Counted from the stretch's first letter, positions 33,809 to 43,180 are shown. The stretch is DNA of 64,000 nt from Cohaesibacter haloalkalitolerans (GCF_003574655.1 NZ_QNUM01000002.1:310001-374000); one strand, 5' to 3'. The notes: generated from the letters alone by a model not told the origin. Numbers and translations are program-made.

Positions 33809-34762
33809 TCACAGCCCGGCGGCGGTCAGGCGTGCCATGTCCTCGTCACTGAGGGCAAGTTCAACCGCCCGCGCGAAGCTTTCGATCTGGGCAAGGCTGG
33901 TGGCACTGGCTATCGGTGCGGTCACGCCCTCGCTGCGGATGATCCAGGCCAGAGCAACTTCTGCCAGCTCAGCATTGTGACTTGCAGCCACTTCATCAAG
34001 CACCGACAGCACATGCATCCCTTTCTCGTTGAAGAAGCGTTTGGCCATGTCGCCGCGTTTCGGACCCTTGAAATCGGCTTCCGTACGGTATTTGCCGGAG
34101 AGGAAGCCGGAGGCGAGACTGAAATAGGTGATCACGCCGATGTTCCGCTCGATGCAGAAATCCTTGAGCGGGGCGGGAAATTTCTCACGCGAGGCGAGGT
34201 TATACTCCGGCTGGAGCACCTGATAGAAGGGTAGCCCGTTGGCGGTGGATGCCTCCAGCGCCCCGGTCATCAATGCCATGTCATAGTTGGACGCCCCAAT
34301 GGCGCGGATCTTGCCAGCCTTGAGCAGCTTGTCATAAGCGCCAAGGGTATCGGCATGGTCAGCCTCCGGGTCTGGCCAGTGGGAGAAATAGAGGTCGATA
34401 TAGTCGATGCCGAGACGGGAGAGGGAATCCTCGACCGCCCTCAGAATCCATTCGGACTTCAGCCCCTTGTGGCCGGGAATGCCCATGTCCGATCCAACCT
34501 TGGTGAAGAGCTTGACCTTGTCGCGCATGCCGGGGCGCGCCTTGAACCACTTGCCAAGGATGGTCTCGGATTCGCCGCCCTTGTTGCCCTCTGCCCAGCG
34601 AGAATAGGCATCGGCCGTGTCGATCGCGTCAAAACCATGATCGATGAAGGCATCGAGAATGCGGAAGCTTTCCTGCTCATCGAGCGTCCAGCCAAAGACG
34701 TTGCCACCAAACACGATGGGGGCGATGTCAAAGCCGGTGTTGCCTAGTGCTTTCTTGTCCAT
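33809..34762 (-). CDS. Aldo/keto reductase
   Basis: The 317-residue TIM-barrel oxidoreductase keeps the catalytic tetrad: D and Y in D-T-A-D-A-Y, K in L-F-T-K-V-G and H in Y-F-S-H-W-P-D. It also has I-G-A-S-N and a C-terminal NADPH-binding I-A-S-A-T-S-L-A-Q-I-E. It reduces or oxidises carbonyls and sugars with NADP(H); the substrate is not predictable. AAGGAG precedes the ATG. It stands alone between the stress island and the glucosylglycerol operon, and the upstream region has no EcfG site. Confidence 0.9.
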   Translation of the reverse strand: MDKKALGNTGFDIAPIVFGGNVFGWTLDEQESFRILDAFIDHGFDAIDTADAYSRWAEGNKGGESETILGKWFKARPGMRDKVKLFTKVGSDMGIPGHKGLKSEWILRAVEDSLSRLGIDYIDLYFSHWPDPEADHADTLGAYDKLLKAGKIRAIGASNYDMALMTGALEASTANGLPFYQVLQPEYNLASREKFPAPLKDFCIERNIGVITYFSLASGFLSGKYRTEADFKGPKRGDMAKRFFNEKGMHVLSVLDEVAASHNAELAEVALAWIIRSEGVTAPIASATSLAQIESFARAVELALSDEDMARLTAAGL

Positions 34763-35302
34763 GTGATAGTTTCTCCTTGCGGTTTGGTCTCATCATCCGG
34801 CCTTTGCAGACTGTCGGTCCCGGTCTGCAATCCGGGCGGAAGACAAGGCCTCTCAATCCTCCACAGCCTTGTGAGAGCCCCCAAAATGGCAGGACAAACT
34901 ACCGCTCTGCGCTGCACCACACCAAGCTGTTTTGAGCCCACGTCAGGCATAAATAATAAAGATCTGAGTTAATCCTCCAGAATGGGAGGGTATCGAGGAT
35001 CGCATCCAATATTTAACCACAAATTGTGCAGCTTTGAAATCAGGATGGATGCCTGCCATCGAGAGCAGTATTCAAAAACTGTTGTCAAAAGTATATTTGC
35101 AAAATTGCCTAGGTTTCACTCCAACCCCGGCTTTATGACAAGCCTGTTTGGCAATCAAATGGATTGCAGACGAGAGATCACAACTGACCGGATTGACAGG
35201 TCTCCATCATTCCTCTTGCCTTTACCCTCGCAAGGCACAGAAAAGCCGGGTTGTTGCCCGGCTTTTCTTTCAGCAGCTGAAAACCCATCCAGCGCCTTTG
35301 TG
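34763..35302. other. Intergenic region with the ggpS operon terminator
   Basis: About 540 bases. The left part (34.76-34.95 kb) should hold the aldo/keto reductase promoter. 34.95-35.2 kb is AT-rich without a coherent frame. The terminator of the ggpS operon is at 35241-35266. Confidence 0.55.
35241..35266 (-). terminator. Intrinsic terminator of the ggpS operon
   Basis: AAAAGCCGGG (35241-35250) and CCCGGCTTTT (35257-35266) form a ten-base stem with a six-base loop, 36 bases past the ggpS stop codon. Confidence 0.9.
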
Positions 35303-36826
35303 TCATGCTCCGCGCTGATAGGCGGAATGGAAGGTGCGGCGGCGCTGGGCAGCCTTGAGGGCTGAGAATTCCGCCTCCAGCTGATCGCCCCATGCCTTGA
35401 TGTCGCGGCGGGAGACCGCATCACGCAGCAGCTTCATCCGGGCGCGACGCTCTTCCTCTGGCATGTTGAGCGCGGTCAAAATGGCCTCATCCATCGAGCG
35501 GTGCGAGAACGGATTGGCAATCACCGCCGACCCCATTTCGACCGCGGCACCGGCAAACTCCGAGAGCACCAGAACGCCATCGCCATCGACGCGGGAAGCG
35601 ACATATTCCTTGGCCACCAGATTCATGCCATCGGCCAGCGGCGTGATCCATGCCACGTCGGCCGCCCGGTAATAGGCCACCAGATCGGAGAAGGGAATGG
35701 CGCGAGAAATCAAGGTCACCGGTTGCCATGCAAGGGTGCCGAAGCGGCCGTTGATACGACCGGCTGCGGCCTCGATGTCATTCTGGATCTCGTTATAGGC
35801 GCTCATGTTGCGATTGGCGCTGACGGAGACATGCATCAGGCGCACCTTGCCGATCAGCTCCGGGGTCTTCTCCAGCAGACGCTCGAAGCTGTCGAGCTGC
35901 TCAACGCCGCCCTTGGTATAGTCGGTGCGGCCAACCGAGAGAATGAGCTTGCCATCGCCCATCTCCGCAGCGATGCGCTTGGCCCGTTCAATATTGACCG
36001 GATCATTGCCGCACTCGGTGATATAGTCGACATCGACACCGACGGGAGCAACAGAAACGCCGATCTCCCGGTCTTCCCAGCTCAAAAGGGTCGGAACCCG
36101 GCGTTCGGTAAGGGCGGTGCCTTCGAAGATCATGTCCTCGCTGACCAGCTCACGGCGCAACACCTCGACATCCAGAAGACTGCTGGCCGCCGACACGAAG
36201 TTGGCGGCATAACGCGGAATGTGGAAGCCGACCACGTCACACTGCAACAGGCTCTCGATGATCTCCTTGCGCCACGGCAGGATATTGAACATGTCTGCCG
36301 AGGGGAATGGCGTGTGGTGGAAGAAGGCGATGCGCAGATCCGGACGCATCTTGCGCAGATAGCTCGGCACCAGCCAGAGGTTATAGTCATGCACCCAGAT
36401 CATGGCGCCCTCGGCCGCCTCGGCGGCGGCAGCCTCGGCAAAGGCCCAGTTGACTTCGCGGAAGTTCGGCCAGTCCACCGGGTCATAGTTGTAACGCTCG
36501 CGGAAGCCATGCAGGATCGGCCAGAAGGCCTCCTTGGAGGTCACATGGTAGAACTGCTTGACCTGATGGGCAGACAGCGGCAGGCGGGAGACAGAGTATT
36601 TGCCGTGATCGTCCTCCACTTCGATGACCTGCTCAAAATCCGGGTTGGCAGGATCCTCGGCCAGTTTCCATGCAATCCAGGCGCCGTGATCGACGGCACC
36701 GAAGAAGCTCTTGAGGGTCGGCACAATCCCGTTGGGGCTCTTGTTTTCCCGCAGCTCGGTCTTTCCGTTGACTTCGACTTCTTCATAGGGTTGGCGATGA
36801 TAAACGATGACAAGATCAGAAGACAT
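35303..36826 (-). CDS. ggpS: Glucosylglycerol-phosphate synthase
   Basis: The 507-residue GT20 glycosyltransferase transfers glucose from ADP-glucose to glycerol-3-phosphate. The N-terminus ([13 protein letters not shown], then N-G-K-T-E-L-R-E and [11 protein letters not shown]) and W-V-H-D-Y-N-L-W-L match cyanobacterial GgpS rather than OtsA, which begins with a different V-S-N-R motif. GT20 residues for phosphate and nucleotide binding ([18 protein letters not shown]) are intact. A phosphatase gene and gpsA lie upstream in the same operon. Automatic tools may label it trehalose-6-phosphate synthase. Cytosolic; role in salt tolerance. Confidence 0.88.
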   Translation of the reverse strand: MSSDLVIVYHRQPYEEVEVNGKTELRENKSPNGIVPTLKSFFGAVDHGAWIAWKLAEDPANPDFEQVIEVEDDHGKYSVSRLPLSAHQVKQFYHVTSKEAFWPILHGFRERYNYDPVDWPNFREVNWAFAEAAAAEAAEGAMIWVHDYNLWLVPSYLRKMRPDLRIAFFHHTPFPSADMFNILPWRKEIIESLLQCDVVGFHIPRYAANFVSAASSLLDVEVLRRELVSEDMIFEGTALTERRVPTLLSWEDREIGVSVAPVGVDVDYITECGNDPVNIERAKRIAAEMGDGKLILSVGRTDYTKGGVEQLDSFERLLEKTPELIGKVRLMHVSVSANRNMSAYNEIQNDIEAAAGRINGRFGTLAWQPVTLISRAIPFSDLVAYYRAADVAWITPLADGMNLVAKEYVASRVDGDGVLVLSEFAGAAVEMGSAVIANPFSHRSMDEAILTALNMPEEERRARMKLLRDAVSRRDIKAWGDQLEAEFSALKAAQRRRTFHSAYQRGA

Positions 36827-36888
36827 GGGTCTAGCTCTGTTTCCTTTTGCTCAATGGGTGAAATAGGGTTCGGTTTGAAAAACGGGTG

Positions 36889-37665
36889 TCAGATGTCCGG
36901 GTGCATGGCGAGCGACCGGATGGCCTCGGCAATGCCTGCCGCGCCGATCGCTTCGGCAACATAGACATGATCAAGAAAGCTGACGCGCTCGAGAAGGGGC
37001 CGCTCTGCCCCGCCCACCGCCACGGCGGGCACGCCGCACTCAAGCATGGTGAGGTCGTTGAGCGTATCCCCGGCAGCAAGAACACGGGAGGCGTCAAGGC
37101 CAAGATGGGCGATCAGCTTGAGTAGCGAAGGCCCCTTGGAGAAGCCCTTCGGCAACACGTCGAAATAGCTGTCGGCGGATATGATCCAGTCAAGCCCCAT
37201 GGCATCGATGATCGAGCAGGCGGACGGGTCAAACAGCGCCGGGTCCATGTCGTAGCTGACCCGATAGCGAAACCGGGTCGGCTGGATGGTCAGCCCCCTG
37301 ATGTCGGCCAGCGCATCGCGGACACGGTCACCGCTATCACCCCAAGCAGCAGCGATATCATGCTCCAGATCGGGGATCGGCTCGACATGGCCTTCAGCCG
37401 TCACTCTTGCGATGGTCGTGCCTATGTCGCCAACAACGAATTCCGGGCGCGGCACGCCCTGACGGGAGGTCAGCTCGACGATGAATTCCGGGTCACGCCC
37501 TGTCACGAAAACAAGGCCGACACTGTCCCGATTGGCCTCGATCCAATCATAGAGGGCCTTGCGATCGGCATCACTCCCGCCAAGGAAGGTGCCATCAAGG
37601 TCCGTGGCCAGCACGAAGGGTTTCCGGGCAATGTCTGGCTGAATGTCTGCAGTCAACTGGTTCAT
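36889..37665 (-). CDS. HAD-IIB phosphatase, probable glucosylglycerol-phosphate phosphatase
   Basis: ATG 37665, behind GGAG, gives 258 residues; a TTG-initiated extension to 37689 is less likely. HAD motifs are D-L-D-G-T (I), V-T-G-R-D (II), a central K in F-S-K-G-P-S and G-D-T-L-N-D (IV), with the cap domain of the Cof/sucrose-phosphatase subclass IIB. By position directly upstream of ggpS, with gpsA before it, it most likely dephosphorylates glucosylglycerol-phosphate. It is not homologous in layout to cyanobacterial GgpP/StpA, so the assignment rests on context. An alternative substrate is mannosyl- or glucosyl-3-phosphoglycerate. Confidence 0.75.
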   Translation of the reverse strand: MNQLTADIQPDIARKPFVLATDLDGTFLGGSDADRKALYDWIEANRDSVGLVFVTGRDPEFIVELTSRQGVPRPEFVVGDIGTTIARVTAEGHVEPIPDLEHDIAAAWGDSGDRVRDALADIRGLTIQPTRFRYRVSYDMDPALFDPSACSIIDAMGLDWIISADSYFDVLPKGFSKGPSLLKLIAHLGLDASRVLAAGDTLNDLTMLECGVPAVAVGGAERPLLERVSFLDHVYVAEAIGAAGIAEAIRSLAMHPDI

Positions 37666-37689
37666 GGTTGCTCCAAATGGTTGCTCCAA
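37664..37689 (-). repeat. 13-bp tandem duplication covering a ribosome binding site
   Basis: Positions 37664-37676 and 37677-37689 are identical 13-mers. On the minus strand each copy contains GGAGCAACCAT, so the ribosome site of the phosphatase gene is present twice in tandem, the inner copy ending at the ATG used. Confidence 0.75.
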
Positions 37690-37719
37690 TGAAATCTGAA
37701 ATGTCTGTCCTGTTCAGTA

Positions 37720-38931
37720 TCACGAAATCTTGTCGCTGACGCGGCCAATCATGGCCTGCTGTGCCGGATGGGAATAGGACAGATCCATGGCGCTCGGCTC
37801 GGCCTCGATGGGGCGCGACCAGAGTGCGGCGAAGGTCTTTTCGATATCGGCACCTTCGTATAGAATACGCCGCACGGCCTCACAAATCGGCATGGTGACC
37901 CCAAGTCGGCGCGCCAGATCGGTAATCGAACGGGCGTTGGCTTCGCCTTCGACCACGATGGGCCGCCCTTCGAAACAGGCATCTCGGACGATCCCCTGCC
38001 CCAGCTGCAGGCCAAGAGACATGTTGCGCGAGGTCGGCGATGAGCAGGTCAAGGTCAGGTCACCAACGCCGGACAGCCCAGCCACCGTTTCGCGGCGCCC
38101 ACCCAGCTTCTCGGCCAGCACCATCATCTCGTCGATGCCGCGGGTGATGAGTGCGGCGCGGGTATTCTCCGCAAAACCGACGCCCTGCATCATGCCGCAG
38201 GCGATGGCGACCACATTCTTGACCGCCCCGCCGATTTCCACCCCGACGAGATCATCTGAGACATAGGCGCGGAACGCCTCGGTACTGAGCGTCATGGCAA
38301 AGCGCACTGCCGGGCTTTCATCCGGCGTCAATCGGTCCGCATAGCTGAAGGGGAAGGCGGAAACGACCGCTGTCGGATGCCCCAGTGCCGTTTCGCGGGC
38401 AAAGGTGGGGCCGGAAATGACCCCCACCGGATGGTCGACAAGTTCGGTCTCTGCGACCTGGGTCATCAGCAGGCCGGTGTCCGCCTCGATGCCCTTGGCA
38501 CAGACGGCAACGGGCACGCCTTTCGGGATGTGGGCAGCCACCTGGGCCGAGACAGACCGGATGGCTCGTGACGGCACGACAATCATCACGGCATCGGCAT
38601 CCCGCAGCGCCAGCTTGATGTCGCTTGTTGCCCTCAGGTTGCGAGGCAGCTTGCAATCGGGCAGGAAAACCGCATTGGTGTGTGCACTGTTGATCTCGTC
38701 AACCACCTGCCGGGAGCGGCCCCAAATGGTGGTTCGGGCGCCCGAACGCGCTGCGGTAGCAGCAAGGGCGGTGCCCCATGACCCGGCACCGATCACCGTC
38801 AGGCGGGAAAAGGGATGCGCGTGGGCGCAGGTTCGTTCCGGCTCGGCTGCCTCTGTCCTCGGCTTTTGCTGCCCGACCGAGTTTGGAGTCGGGGCCGGTG
38901 TCGGGGCTGGCGAGAATTCTGCAACAGGCAT
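37720..38931 (-). CDS. gpsA: Glycerol-3-phosphate dehydrogenase (NAD(P)+)
   Basis: It makes sn-glycerol-3-phosphate from dihydroxyacetone phosphate, for phospholipids and here probably also as acceptor for GgpS. G-A-G-S-W-G-T-A-L (nucleotide), C-A-K-G-I-E, S-G-P-T-F-A-R-E and the catalytic-Lys region G-G-A-V-K-N-V-V-A-I-A-C-G are all intact. The family is about 330 residues; from ATG 38931 the protein has 403, and the frame is open to 39093. An A/P/T-rich extension of about 40 residues therefore precedes the Rossmann fold. The true start is uncertain (38931, 38946 or 39027/39030). First gene of the ggp operon. Confidence 0.9.
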   Translation of the reverse strand: MPVAEFSPAPTPAPTPNSVGQQKPRTEAAEPERTCAHAHPFSRLTVIGAGSWGTALAATAARSGARTTIWGRSRQVVDEINSAHTNAVFLPDCKLPRNLRATSDIKLALRDADAVMIVVPSRAIRSVSAQVAAHIPKGVPVAVCAKGIEADTGLLMTQVAETELVDHPVGVISGPTFARETALGHPTAVVSAFPFSYADRLTPDESPAVRFAMTLSTEAFRAYVSDDLVGVEIGGAVKNVVAIACGMMQGVGFAENTRAALITRGIDEMMVLAEKLGGRRETVAGLSGVGDLTLTCSSPTSRNMSLGLQLGQGIVRDACFEGRPIVVEGEANARSITDLARRLGVTMPICEAVRRILYEGADIEKTFAALWSRPIEAEPSAMDLSYSHPAQQAMIGRVSDKIS

Positions 38932-39119
38932 CCGCCGTCCGCCCATTTGCCAGCCACCCAAAAGAGAATCCCAAAGCGTTCTCACAGCAGCACCATCCTG
39001 CACTTTGCCTTTCCGTAAAACAAACATCATCTTTCGCAAATTCACTCGTTCATATTCGTGACGCCGATCCAATCGGCAATGTGGACTGTCCATTCAGACA
39101 ACGCATCACACTGAAATTG

Positions 39120-39150
39120 GTTTCAAAATTTTGTGAAATTGTTTTGAAAC
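39120..39150. promoter_or_regulatory. Inverted repeat upstream of gpsA, possible operator
   Basis: Nine-base arms GTTTCAAAA and TTTTGAAAC, 13 bases apart centre to centre gap, in the AT-rich promoter region of the gpsA-phosphatase-ggpS operon. Could bind a dimeric regulator; no known consensus recognised. Confidence 0.4.
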
Positions 39151-39464
39151 TCAGGAAATCGCCACAAAATAAATCATAGTATCGATATTTCAAAAAATAT
39201 AACCAAAATTTAAACATGTCAAATTTTGTAAATTTACAACAATCCAATATTTTATTACTTGTCCATAAATTTTATTCTTGAAAAATTCTATATCAATACG
39301 ATTTAATACGGAAATTACAAAAAATTATTTCTTACATATATTTTTGAAAAAAATCTTGAAATCCTGCAAAGACAAGCAAAAAGCAAGACGATACAAAGCA
39401 ACCACCCCGCCCGACAGCAACTAGCGCAAGACATCGTTCTGCGCCAAACGGGCGGCAATGAGGA

Positions 39465-39508
39465 CAAAAAAATGTCTGCAGCCAGCTTTGGAGACCGACT
39501 ACAGACAT
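39465..39508 (-). terminator. Terminator of the glycerate kinase operon
   Basis: On the minus strand ATGTCTG (39508-39502) pairs with CAGACAT (39478-39472), with an inner CCA/TGG pair, and is followed by seven T (39471-39465). Confidence 0.75.
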
Positions 39509-39534
39509 CCTTCTTAGAAGACAGCAAGTGCTGA

Positions 39535-40797
39535 TCACCCGATCAATATTGCCCTGAAATCATTCACATTGGTCATGGTGGGGCCGGTGACGACAGAATC
39601 CCCCAATGCTTCAAAGAAGCCATGGGCATTGTTGTTGGCCAATTCCTTGCGCGGGTTCATGCCCGCAGCAAAGGCACGGTTCAGCGTATCGGGAGCGATG
39701 ACGGCTCCAGCGATTTCCTCGGCGCCATCAACGCCATCGGTATCCCCGGCCAGAGCATGAACGCCTTCAAGGCCATCAAGCCCCACAGCCAGCGACAGCA
39801 GGAACTCGACATTGCGCCCACCCCGGCCATTGCCCTTCAGCGTCACGGTGGTCTCGCCGCCGGAGAGCAAGAGGCAGGGTTTTGCAAACGGCTGTTGCCG
39901 CGTCACGATCTGCCGGACAATCCCCGCCATGACCGTCCCCACATCCTTGGCCTCGCCTTCCAGACTGTCGCCCAGTATGTGGGTTTCAATGCCTTCTGCG
40001 CGCGCCAGCGTGGCGGCGGCCTCAAGCGCCAGTTGCGGCGCGGCAACGATGTGATGGCTGCTGCGGGAAAGATGTTCATCGCCCGGCTTGAGGCTTTCAC
40101 TCTCAGGGCTGTTCAGCAACTCCAGCACGCTGTCCGGCACTTGCAGCTTGTAGCGATCGATAATGTCGAGCGCATCCTGGCGTGTGGTCGGGTCGGAGAC
40201 GGTCGGGCCGGAGGCGATCACCTGCGGACTGTCGCCGGGCACATCGGAAATCATCAAGGTCGTCAGTCTGGCGGGATAGCATTGCGCCGCCAGCCGTCCG
40301 CCCTTGATCGCCGACAGGTGGCGCCTCAGAATATTCATTTCGGTAATAGTGGCACCAGAGGCGAGCAACGCCCGGTTGACCGCCTGTTTGTCTTCAAGCG
40401 TGATGCCATCAAGCGGCAGGGACAGAAGCGCCGACCCGCCGCCGGAGATGAGGCAGAGCACCTCATCATCTTCGCCGAGGGTGGCAACATAGTCCATCAT
40501 GCGCCGGGCGGCCACAAGGCTTTGTTCATCCGGCACCGGGTGGGCCGCCTCGACAATTTCTATCTGCTTGCACGGCACGGAATAGCCGTATCGCGTGACA
40601 ACCAGTCCTTCCAGCGGCCCGTCCCAATGATCTTCCACTGCACGCGCCATGGCAGCACTCGCCTTGCCTGCCCCGATGACGACAAAGCGTCCGCGGGGTG
40701 GTTGCTTCGGGAGGAACGGTTCAACACAGCGGGCTGGCTGAGCTGACTGGATGGCCGCATCAAAGAGCGACCGCAGGAAGGAACTGGTATCTCGCAT
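39535..40797 (-). CDS. Glycerate 2-kinase (GckA/TtuD type)
   Basis: The 420-residue protein of the DUF4147/MOFRL family phosphorylates D-glycerate to 2-phosphoglycerate with ATP. The DUF4147 N-terminal domain shows V-I-G-A-G-K-A-S-A-A-M-A and S-G-G-G-S-A-L-L, and the MOFRL C-terminal domain shows L-S-G-G-E-T-T-V and G-R-N. ATG 40797 overlaps the glxR stop codon by one base (TGATG), so translation is coupled to the tartronate semialdehyde reductase gene. It finishes the glucarate/galactarate route to central metabolism. Confidence 0.92.
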   Translation of the reverse strand: MRDTSSFLRSLFDAAIQSAQPARCVEPFLPKQPPRGRFVVIGAGKASAAMARAVEDHWDGPLEGLVVTRYGYSVPCKQIEIVEAAHPVPDEQSLVAARRMMDYVATLGEDDEVLCLISGGGSALLSLPLDGITLEDKQAVNRALLASGATITEMNILRRHLSAIKGGRLAAQCYPARLTTLMISDVPGDSPQVIASGPTVSDPTTRQDALDIIDRYKLQVPDSVLELLNSPESESLKPGDEHLSRSSHHIVAAPQLALEAAATLARAEGIETHILGDSLEGEAKDVGTVMAGIVRQIVTRQQPFAKPCLLLSGGETTVTLKGNGRGGRNVEFLLSLAVGLDGLEGVHALAGDTDGVDGAEEIAGAVIAPDTLNRAFAAGMNPRKELANNNAHGFFEALGDSVVTGPTMTNVNDFRAILIG

Positions 40798-41678
40798 CAG
40801 GCTACCGTGTGGTTTGCAAGCATTTCGAGGGCCTTGACCATGGCAGAGTGATCCCAAGCCTTGCCACCGTTGGCTGCGCAGGCGTTGAACAGTTCCTGTG
40901 CGGTTGCCGTGTTCGGCAGGCTGATGCCCATGGCTCTGGCGTTGGAAAGGGCCAGATTGAGGTCCTTCTGGTGCAGCTCGATGCGGAAGCCCGGATCGAA
41001 GGTGCGCTTGATCATGCGGTCACCATGGATTTCGAGGATCTTGGAGGAGGCAAAGCCGCCCATCAGCGCTTCGCGCACCTTGGCAGGATCAGCACCAGCC
41101 TTGGAAGCAAACAGCAGGGCTTCACTGACGGCCTCGATGTTGAGAGCCACGATGATCTGGTTGGCAACCTTGCAGGTCTGGCCATCGCCATTGCCGCCGA
41201 CCAGAGTGATGTTCTTGCCCATCAGGTCGAACAGCGGCTTGGCTGTTGCAAAGCCCGTCTCGCTACCACCGCACATGATGGTAAGGCTGGCAGCCTTGGC
41301 CCCCACTTCGCCACCGGAAACCGGAGCATCGACATATTCGCAGCCCAGATCGTTGATCTTCTTGGCGAATTCCTTGGTATCGACCGGAGAGATCGAGCTC
41401 ATGTCGATCACGGTCTTGCCAGCAACAAGACCTTCGGCAACGCCGTTTTCACCGAACAGCACAGCGGCAACATGCGGTGTATCCGGAACCATGATGATGA
41501 TGATGTCGGACTTTTCAGCCACATCCTTGGAAGAGGCACCAAGCGTTGCACCTTTGGCAATGAGGCTTTCAGGAACCTTGAACGCGTCAAAGACCGTCAG
41601 TTCATGGCCACCATCGATCAGGTGCTCCGCCATGGGAACGCCCATGATACCGGTGCCGATAAATCCTACTTTGCTCAT
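40797..41678 (-). CDS. glxR: 2-hydroxy-3-oxopropionate (tartronate semialdehyde) reductase
   Basis: The 293-residue beta-hydroxyacid dehydrogenase reduces tartronate semialdehyde to D-glycerate with NAD(P)H. It has the N-terminal G-F-I-G-T-G-I-M-G-x-P-M, the substrate loop D-A-P-V-S-G-G-E-V-G-A, and the catalytic Lys in C-K-V-A-N-Q. Length is standard. It lies between the garL aldolase gene, which makes its substrate, and the glycerate kinase gene, which uses its product. Other names in use: GarR. Confidence 0.93.
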   Translation of the reverse strand: MSKVGFIGTGIMGVPMAEHLIDGGHELTVFDAFKVPESLIAKGATLGASSKDVAEKSDIIIIMVPDTPHVAAVLFGENGVAEGLVAGKTVIDMSSISPVDTKEFAKKINDLGCEYVDAPVSGGEVGAKAASLTIMCGGSETGFATAKPLFDLMGKNITLVGGNGDGQTCKVANQIIVALNIEAVSEALLFASKAGADPAKVREALMGGFASSKILEIHGDRMIKRTFDPGFRIELHQKDLNLALSNARAMGISLPNTATAQELFNACAANGGKAWDHSAMVKALEMLANHTVA

Positions 41679-41818
41679 AAGAAAAGCTCCTTGTCTGATG
41701 CGCCCGAAGGCGCCAGTTCAATCGATTGGAATGCGAGCGCGGCAGGGATCATGTGCGCCCTGCCCCTATTCTTCAGTCAATGGTCTTCAGAGAGGCTTTC
41801 TCTGTCAGGAGGCCCCGG

Positions 41819-42598
41819 TCAGGCGTCCTTGAGTTCGGCCAGCTTGGCAATGGCACCTGCCCGCATCAGGGCCACTTCAGCTCCGAGCGCCACGAAGGTG
41901 TAGCCCCATTCGAGATAGCGCTTGGCGTCTGCCGTGACAGGAGCCAGCGTACCGATGGGAATGCCCTTGGATTTGCAGACATCGCAGAGATATTTCATCA
42001 TGCCCTGCACGTCCTTGTGGCTCGGGTCGCCCAGATGATCCATGCTGGCAGCCAGATCCGACGGGCCGATGAAGACGCCGCCCAGATTGGCCACATCGCA
42101 GATCTGCTCGATGCGTTCCGCAGCGGATGCCGTTTCCACCTGCACCAGCGCACAGGCGCGAGCGTTGGCGGACTGGATATAACCGGCTTCAGCCCCGTAG
42201 GAGCAGGACCGGTGCATGGTGGCAACACCGCGCACACCTTCTGGCGGATAGCGCATGGCAGCCACGGCAGCCTCGGCCTCGTGTTCATCCTGCACATAGG
42301 GGAAGAGGATCGTGCGGAAGCCGATGTCCATGAAGCGTTTGATGAGAACCGGATCATTCCAGGTTGCCCGAACGACTGGCTCACTCATGCTGCCTCGGAG
42401 GGCCTGAAGTTGAGGTATGAGAGTGGCCAGATCGTTCGGGGCATGCTCTGCATCAAGAACCAGCCAGTCGTAACCGACGGCACCGATGACCTCGGTCGCG
42501 ATATTGCTGGTCAGCGCAAGCCACAACCCCAGTTGCGTCTCGCCCTTCCTGATGGCTTCCATGAAGCGGTTTTCCGGTGGGTTAATCAGGTTCGTCAT
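41819..42598 (-). CDS. garL: HpcH/HpaI aldolase, 2-dehydro-3-deoxyglucarate aldolase
   Basis: 259 residues from ATG 42598 (AAGGGGTGAG upstream; the frame is open to 42682). The class II aldolase splits 5-keto-4-deoxy-D-glucarate to pyruvate and tartronate semialdehyde. Seen: the catalytic base H in D-A-E-H-A-P-N-D, R in V-V-R-A-T-W-N-D, the metal ligands in V-Q-V-E-T and G-P-S-D-L-A-A-S-M. Family members also split 4-hydroxy-2-oxoheptanedioate, but the operon partners favour GarL. First gene of the garL-glxR-glycerate kinase operon, divergent from a FadR-type regulator. Confidence 0.87.
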   Translation of the reverse strand: MTNLINPPENRFMEAIRKGETQLGLWLALTSNIATEVIGAVGYDWLVLDAEHAPNDLATLIPQLQALRGSMSEPVVRATWNDPVLIKRFMDIGFRTILFPYVQDEHEAEAAVAAMRYPPEGVRGVATMHRSCSYGAEAGYIQSANARACALVQVETASAAERIEQICDVANLGGVFIGPSDLAASMDHLGDPSHKDVQGMMKYLCDVCKSKGIPIGTLAPVTADAKRYLEWGYTFVALGAEVALMRAGAIAKLAELKDA

Positions 42599-43180
42599 AA
42601 TGCTCACCCCTTTGGGTTCGTGGGTAAACCCGAGCAGAGGGCACCAGCAGAACAGTCCGCTGGCAAACGCCACAATGCTCATGGCTCAAGATCCATCTGT
42701 GTGGGGAGAAGAGCGCCGTTTCCATCGAAACAGACACGATCGGTCGCCTTGACCTTTGCTGCTATCGCAAGTGGGCGTATCTTGCCTCATGGAACCACAC
42801 CCTTGGCAAGAGCCGCAGCAAAAAGTGAAACCGTACCGGCACTCCTCCCAGAACGCAGACGCATTTCCGTTCAATTTCCACACTCATCATATGAATTAAT
42901 CTGTTTTATTTTCAAGATGAATCTCGACGTCAGCGACAATTTTCATTCGCCCAAACTCAAAATTGGCTATTTTTGGCCATTTTCGTATGATCGCTTGTGG
43001 ATATTCCCCACCGTGACCTATTCAGGATTGCGCTTAATATCTGAAATTGAAATAATTGATCAGATTAATTTTCCTTACTTCGCCGTCCTGCAATCTTTTG
43101 CTTGCCAAGACGACGCGGAAAAGGTCTAAACAACTCGCCGACGATCTCGTCGGCACAAAGCCAGATTCAGCAGGATCGCC
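42599..43180. other. Divergent promoter region of garL and the FadR-type regulator
   Basis: About 580 bases; 42.88-43.13 kb is AT-rich. The operator of the FadR-type regulator is expected here, but I could not identify a clear symmetric FadR-like site. No gene seen. Confidence 0.5.

Larger units (their letters stand above)
38932..39534. other. AT-rich leader and promoter region of gpsA-ggpS
   Basis: The region upstream of gpsA is strikingly AT-rich from about 39110 to 39370. It contains a perfect inverted repeat, GTTTCAAAA (39120-39128) with TTTTGAAAC (39142-39150), and a small hairpin GCCGAT/ATCGGC (39063-39077). The promoter of the osmolyte operon must lie here. The glycerate kinase terminator is at 39465-39508. 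Confidence 0.6.

Noticed and set aside
35303-36826. Trehalose-6-phosphate synthase (OtsA) as the product
   Set aside because: The N-terminus and conserved blocks match GgpS, and the operon contains gpsA and not otsB-like trehalose phosphatase.
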